Source: Bradyrhizobium sp. AZCC 1610 (GTDB lineage Bacteria; Pseudomonadota; Alphaproteobacteria; Rhizobiales; Xanthobacteraceae). Taken from it: a stretch of 64,000 nucleotides of DNA. Shown here piece by piece: positions 62,356 through 64,000 of the stretch (positions are counted from its first letter, which is position 1; the number at the start of each line of letters is the position of its first letter). A program made the translations under genes and the position numbers. The stretch is taken from assembly GCF_036924515.1 (NCBI RefSeq), contig NZ_JAZHRR010000001.1:4683001-4747000 (forward strand), given 5' to 3'. The notes under the pieces are model-generated. The model ran no database searches. It had not been told where the DNA came from and saw only the letters and a program-made list of their open reading frames with translations.

Positions 62356-63006
62356 CACCAATCACTTGAGCGTGGATTGCAGGTGCTCGAGACCATCGCG
62401 GCGACCGGTCACGCGGCTATGAACTGACTTCAAAGCTATTCGAACTGACCGGCAGAATGTGGACGCCCGAACAGCTCGGCGAGATCGCGCAACCATTCGT
62501 TGCCGCCTCACCCGTATCAGCGGTGAAGGCGGCAGCATGGCTGCCTACAGGGATGGAACCGTATCCATCGTCGCCAAACGCGACGCCGAAGGCCCGGTGC
62601 GCGTCGTTCAGAGCGTAGGCGCCAAGCGCCCGATACACGCAACCGCCGTCGCGAAGGCCATCGTGGCATTTCTGCCGGAGGCCGAACTTAGGGCCTGCTG
62701 CCGCGGCTACGTTACAACGCCTTTGCGCCACAGACCATCACGACGCAAGCGGCGTTCGCCGCGGAACTTGAGCGCGTTCGGATGTCCGGCTACGCCTATG
62801 ACGACGAAGAGCATATCGAGGGTATTCGATGCATAGCAGCACCGGTGTTCGCTTATTCGGGACGCGTAGTCGGCTCGCTATGCGTTGTCGGACCGCGGAG
62901 TCGAATGACACGTCAGAAGCTTAAGGAACTTCGTCCTGAAGTCCTGACGCTCTGCGGGGCGCTGTCGAAGAGACTTGGCTGGCGAGGCGCTTCATCTAGA
63001 CGCTGA
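62356..63006 (+). pseudogene. IclR-family regulator, heavily decayed
   Basis: Pieces in order on the plus strand: SLERGLQVLETIAATGHA (start of the HTH), then a deletion to GYELTSKLFELTGRMW, then GSMAAYRDGTVSIVAKRDAE, GPVRVVQSVGAKRPIHATAV, AKAIVAFLPEAELRACCRGY, later ELERVRMSGYAYDDEEHIEG and IRCIAAPVFAYSGRVVGSLC. These are IclR effector-domain hallmarks spread over at least two frames. Most of the HTH is deleted. It lies divergent to dctP, suggesting it was its regulator. 62080-62355 has no other gene. Confidence 0.7.
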
Positions 63007-63320
63007 GCCATCCGGCGTTCCAAAGATACTTGCATCTAATGGCAGGGACGAAAGTCCGCTTTGCGCGGCGGCGCGCGCCATCATGCTGGATTTGACCGAG
63101 CGCTTGGTGGCGCAGTCGATACGCGCAATCAGTCGAAGAGCGGCGCGAGCGGACCCGTTCGAGGCTTGGAGGTACCTCGACGAGTCCGCAACCGCCGCCG
63201 CTGCATTGCACCACACACGCGAAGCCTACCCTTCATTCCGGTTGCGTCTGTACGATACTGACCACAAAGGAACGGAATCCGCGTCGATGTGGCATTGCGG
63301 TTGCGCCTCGATAGCTTTGG
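63007..63320. other. 314-base gap with a GTCCGCTTTG repeat core
   Basis: AAAGTCCGCTTTGCGCGGCG occurs at 63051-63070. Open frames cross the area on the plus strand but show no recognised family. No gene is supported. Confidence 0.35.
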
Positions 63321-63640
63321 TCATGCCAAATCCTCTCTGGTCCCCTTGAAGAACGGATGCCGCAACTTGCCCTCCGACGACTTGGCCCGAAGTTCAATTT
63401 CGGCAAGCAACCGCAGCTCAACCCCAAATGCCGCGATGAGCTATTTGCGATAGAGCAAATCAAAGACGACCAGCACTATCTTGGTAGATCGCCCTTTCAG
63501 TTCGTTTTGCAGATTTGAAAAATCTGTCGTCTCGTCTTTAGCGGGTGCACGGCTTCGCCATCGATGATTGCAGAACCCGCCGCTACATGCCACGCATCGG
63601 AAGCAACCGCGTGTACGAGTTCTTCACTCTTGGCGACTCT
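63321..63640 (-). pseudogene. ligD: ATP-dependent DNA ligase D remnant
   Basis: Two pieces on the minus strand. Upstream (about 63640-63460) is part of the adenylation domain: HVAAGSAIIDGEAV, then after a frame change TDFSNLQNELKGRSTKIVLV, VFDLLY. After a deletion the C-terminal end follows: GVELRLLAEIELRAKSSEGK, LRHPFFKGTREDLA and TGA 63321. The rest is missing. It is independent of the ligD tail at 46557. Confidence 0.75.
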
Positions 63641-63829
63641 GAAAGCCCGAACGGGCCGATCAATTCTCGACCTCGAAATGCAATTGTTTGGTCAATCTGA
63701 ACTACTGTGTCTGGAAGCGCGGTCGGTGTCGGGTACTTGATTTCACCCATTTTGCGGATGCGTCGTTTTTACCACCCACCGGTCGAAGCCCTAAAACCGC
63801 TAAAGATAAAACGCCCCCCGGGGTATCGG
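63641..63829. other. Gap before the last gene, nothing recognised
   Basis: Contains a CCCCCCGGGG block at about 63813-63822; no gene is seen on either strand. Confidence 0.3.
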
Positions 63830-64000
63830 CTAATTTACGTCACGACCTAGCTCAGGCCCTTCTTCCGCGTGATTACGTATCGTCTTCGTTGTGGCTATAT
63901 CGTCGTAATTGTTGGCAAGACGCAAAAGCCGTTGCTTAATCAACGGGTCTGCCTCATCCGCAAGATCCCGCAGGACGCGCGCTCTATCCCTATAAAATCG
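63830..64000 (-). CDS. Conserved small protein, N-terminus beyond the window
   Basis: The minus-strand frame open to the window end reads RFYRDRARVLRDLADEADPL, IKQRLLRLANNYDDIATTKT and stops at TAG 63832-63830. The YRDRA-x-x-LR-x-LA-x-x-AD-x-x-IK-x-RLL-x-LA-x-x-YD pattern is one of the commonest small-protein families in Bradyrhizobium, helical and of unknown role. The start should lie just past 64000. Confidence 0.65.
   Translation of the reverse strand, partial: RFYRDRARVLRDLADEADPLIKQRLLRLANNYDDIATTKTIRNHAEEGPELGRDVN

Noticed and set aside
1..64000. CRISPR arrays, rRNA and tRNA genes, nod/nif/fix symbiosis genes
   Set aside because: No regularly spaced direct repeats, no conserved rRNA or tRNA sequence was recognised, and no symbiosis gene was seen. 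A tRNA scan would be needed to exclude a tRNA fully.

Overview
The window reads as chromosome or genomic-island DNA of a GC-rich soil alphaproteobacterium, most likely Bradyrhizobium or a close relative in Nitrobacteraceae. This is an inference from gene content: an HWE-type histidine kinase, DUF6894, DUF2934 and other tiny protein families typical of that group, TctC/Bug and Leu-type binding proteins, and several IS families. No database search was possible. No tRNA, rRNA or CRISPR array was found.

Region 1 (about 0-12.6 kb) is a decaying accessory region. Intact genes are a general-stress-type SDR, a YciF-like ferritin-fold protein, an HWE kinase and a ribbon-helix-helix-type protein. They lie among many pseudogenes: DUF6894, an SDR tail, DUF4142, DUF72, a truncated FAD oxidoreductase, a glycosyltransferase tail, half of a large serine recombinase, a frameshifted Bug receptor, a cydB scrap and a truncated ThDP enzyme. 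Region 2 (12.6-19.2 kb) holds a complete IS630 element with a -1 frameshift site, a first copy of an IS91-family element carrying a tyrosine recombinase, a small integrase and two small enzymes or binding proteins. Region 3 (19.4-24.7 kb) carries katA with an HD-domain gene, a divergent GlxA-type regulator, an isochorismatase-family hydrolase and a LysR regulator.

Region 4 (25.3-36.8 kb) is the functional core, an aromatic-acid catabolic block. A nitroreductase (PnbA-like) and a DUF4863 lyase (PnbB-like) sit directly upstream of pcaHG. Together they can be read as 4-nitrobenzoate to 4-hydroxylaminobenzoate to protocatechuate to 3-carboxymuconate. A binding protein and a divergent LysR gene complete the unit. 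Next to it is a three-component Rieske oxygenase (oxygenase, Rieske ferredoxin, FAD reductase) with a second binding protein, a MarR regulator, an SDR and a cupin. Shared palindromes inside near-consensus promoters point to one MarR regulon.

Region 5 (36.8-52.6 kb) holds a group II intron 3' remnant, a PQQ-type beta-propeller dehydrogenase, an adenylate cyclase-TPR protein, a large TPR protein, an IS110 element, a single-domain response regulator and a dense set of very small proteins and gene scraps. Region 6 (52.8-64 kb) starts with a second, nearly identical copy of the IS91-family element, in the same orientation 39 kb from the first, so the catabolic block lies between the two copies. 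It continues with a MITE-like element, a hydrolase-adenylate cyclase fusion, an alpha/beta hydrolase, a broken SnoaL-like gene, a dctP-PAP2 deletion junction, a decayed IclR regulator and ligD fragments.

Single-base lesions are common. Most look like real decay, but some (pcaH, the SnoaL-like gene, the Bug receptor) are one-base changes, two of them in short GC- or G-rich runs, and should be checked against raw reads.
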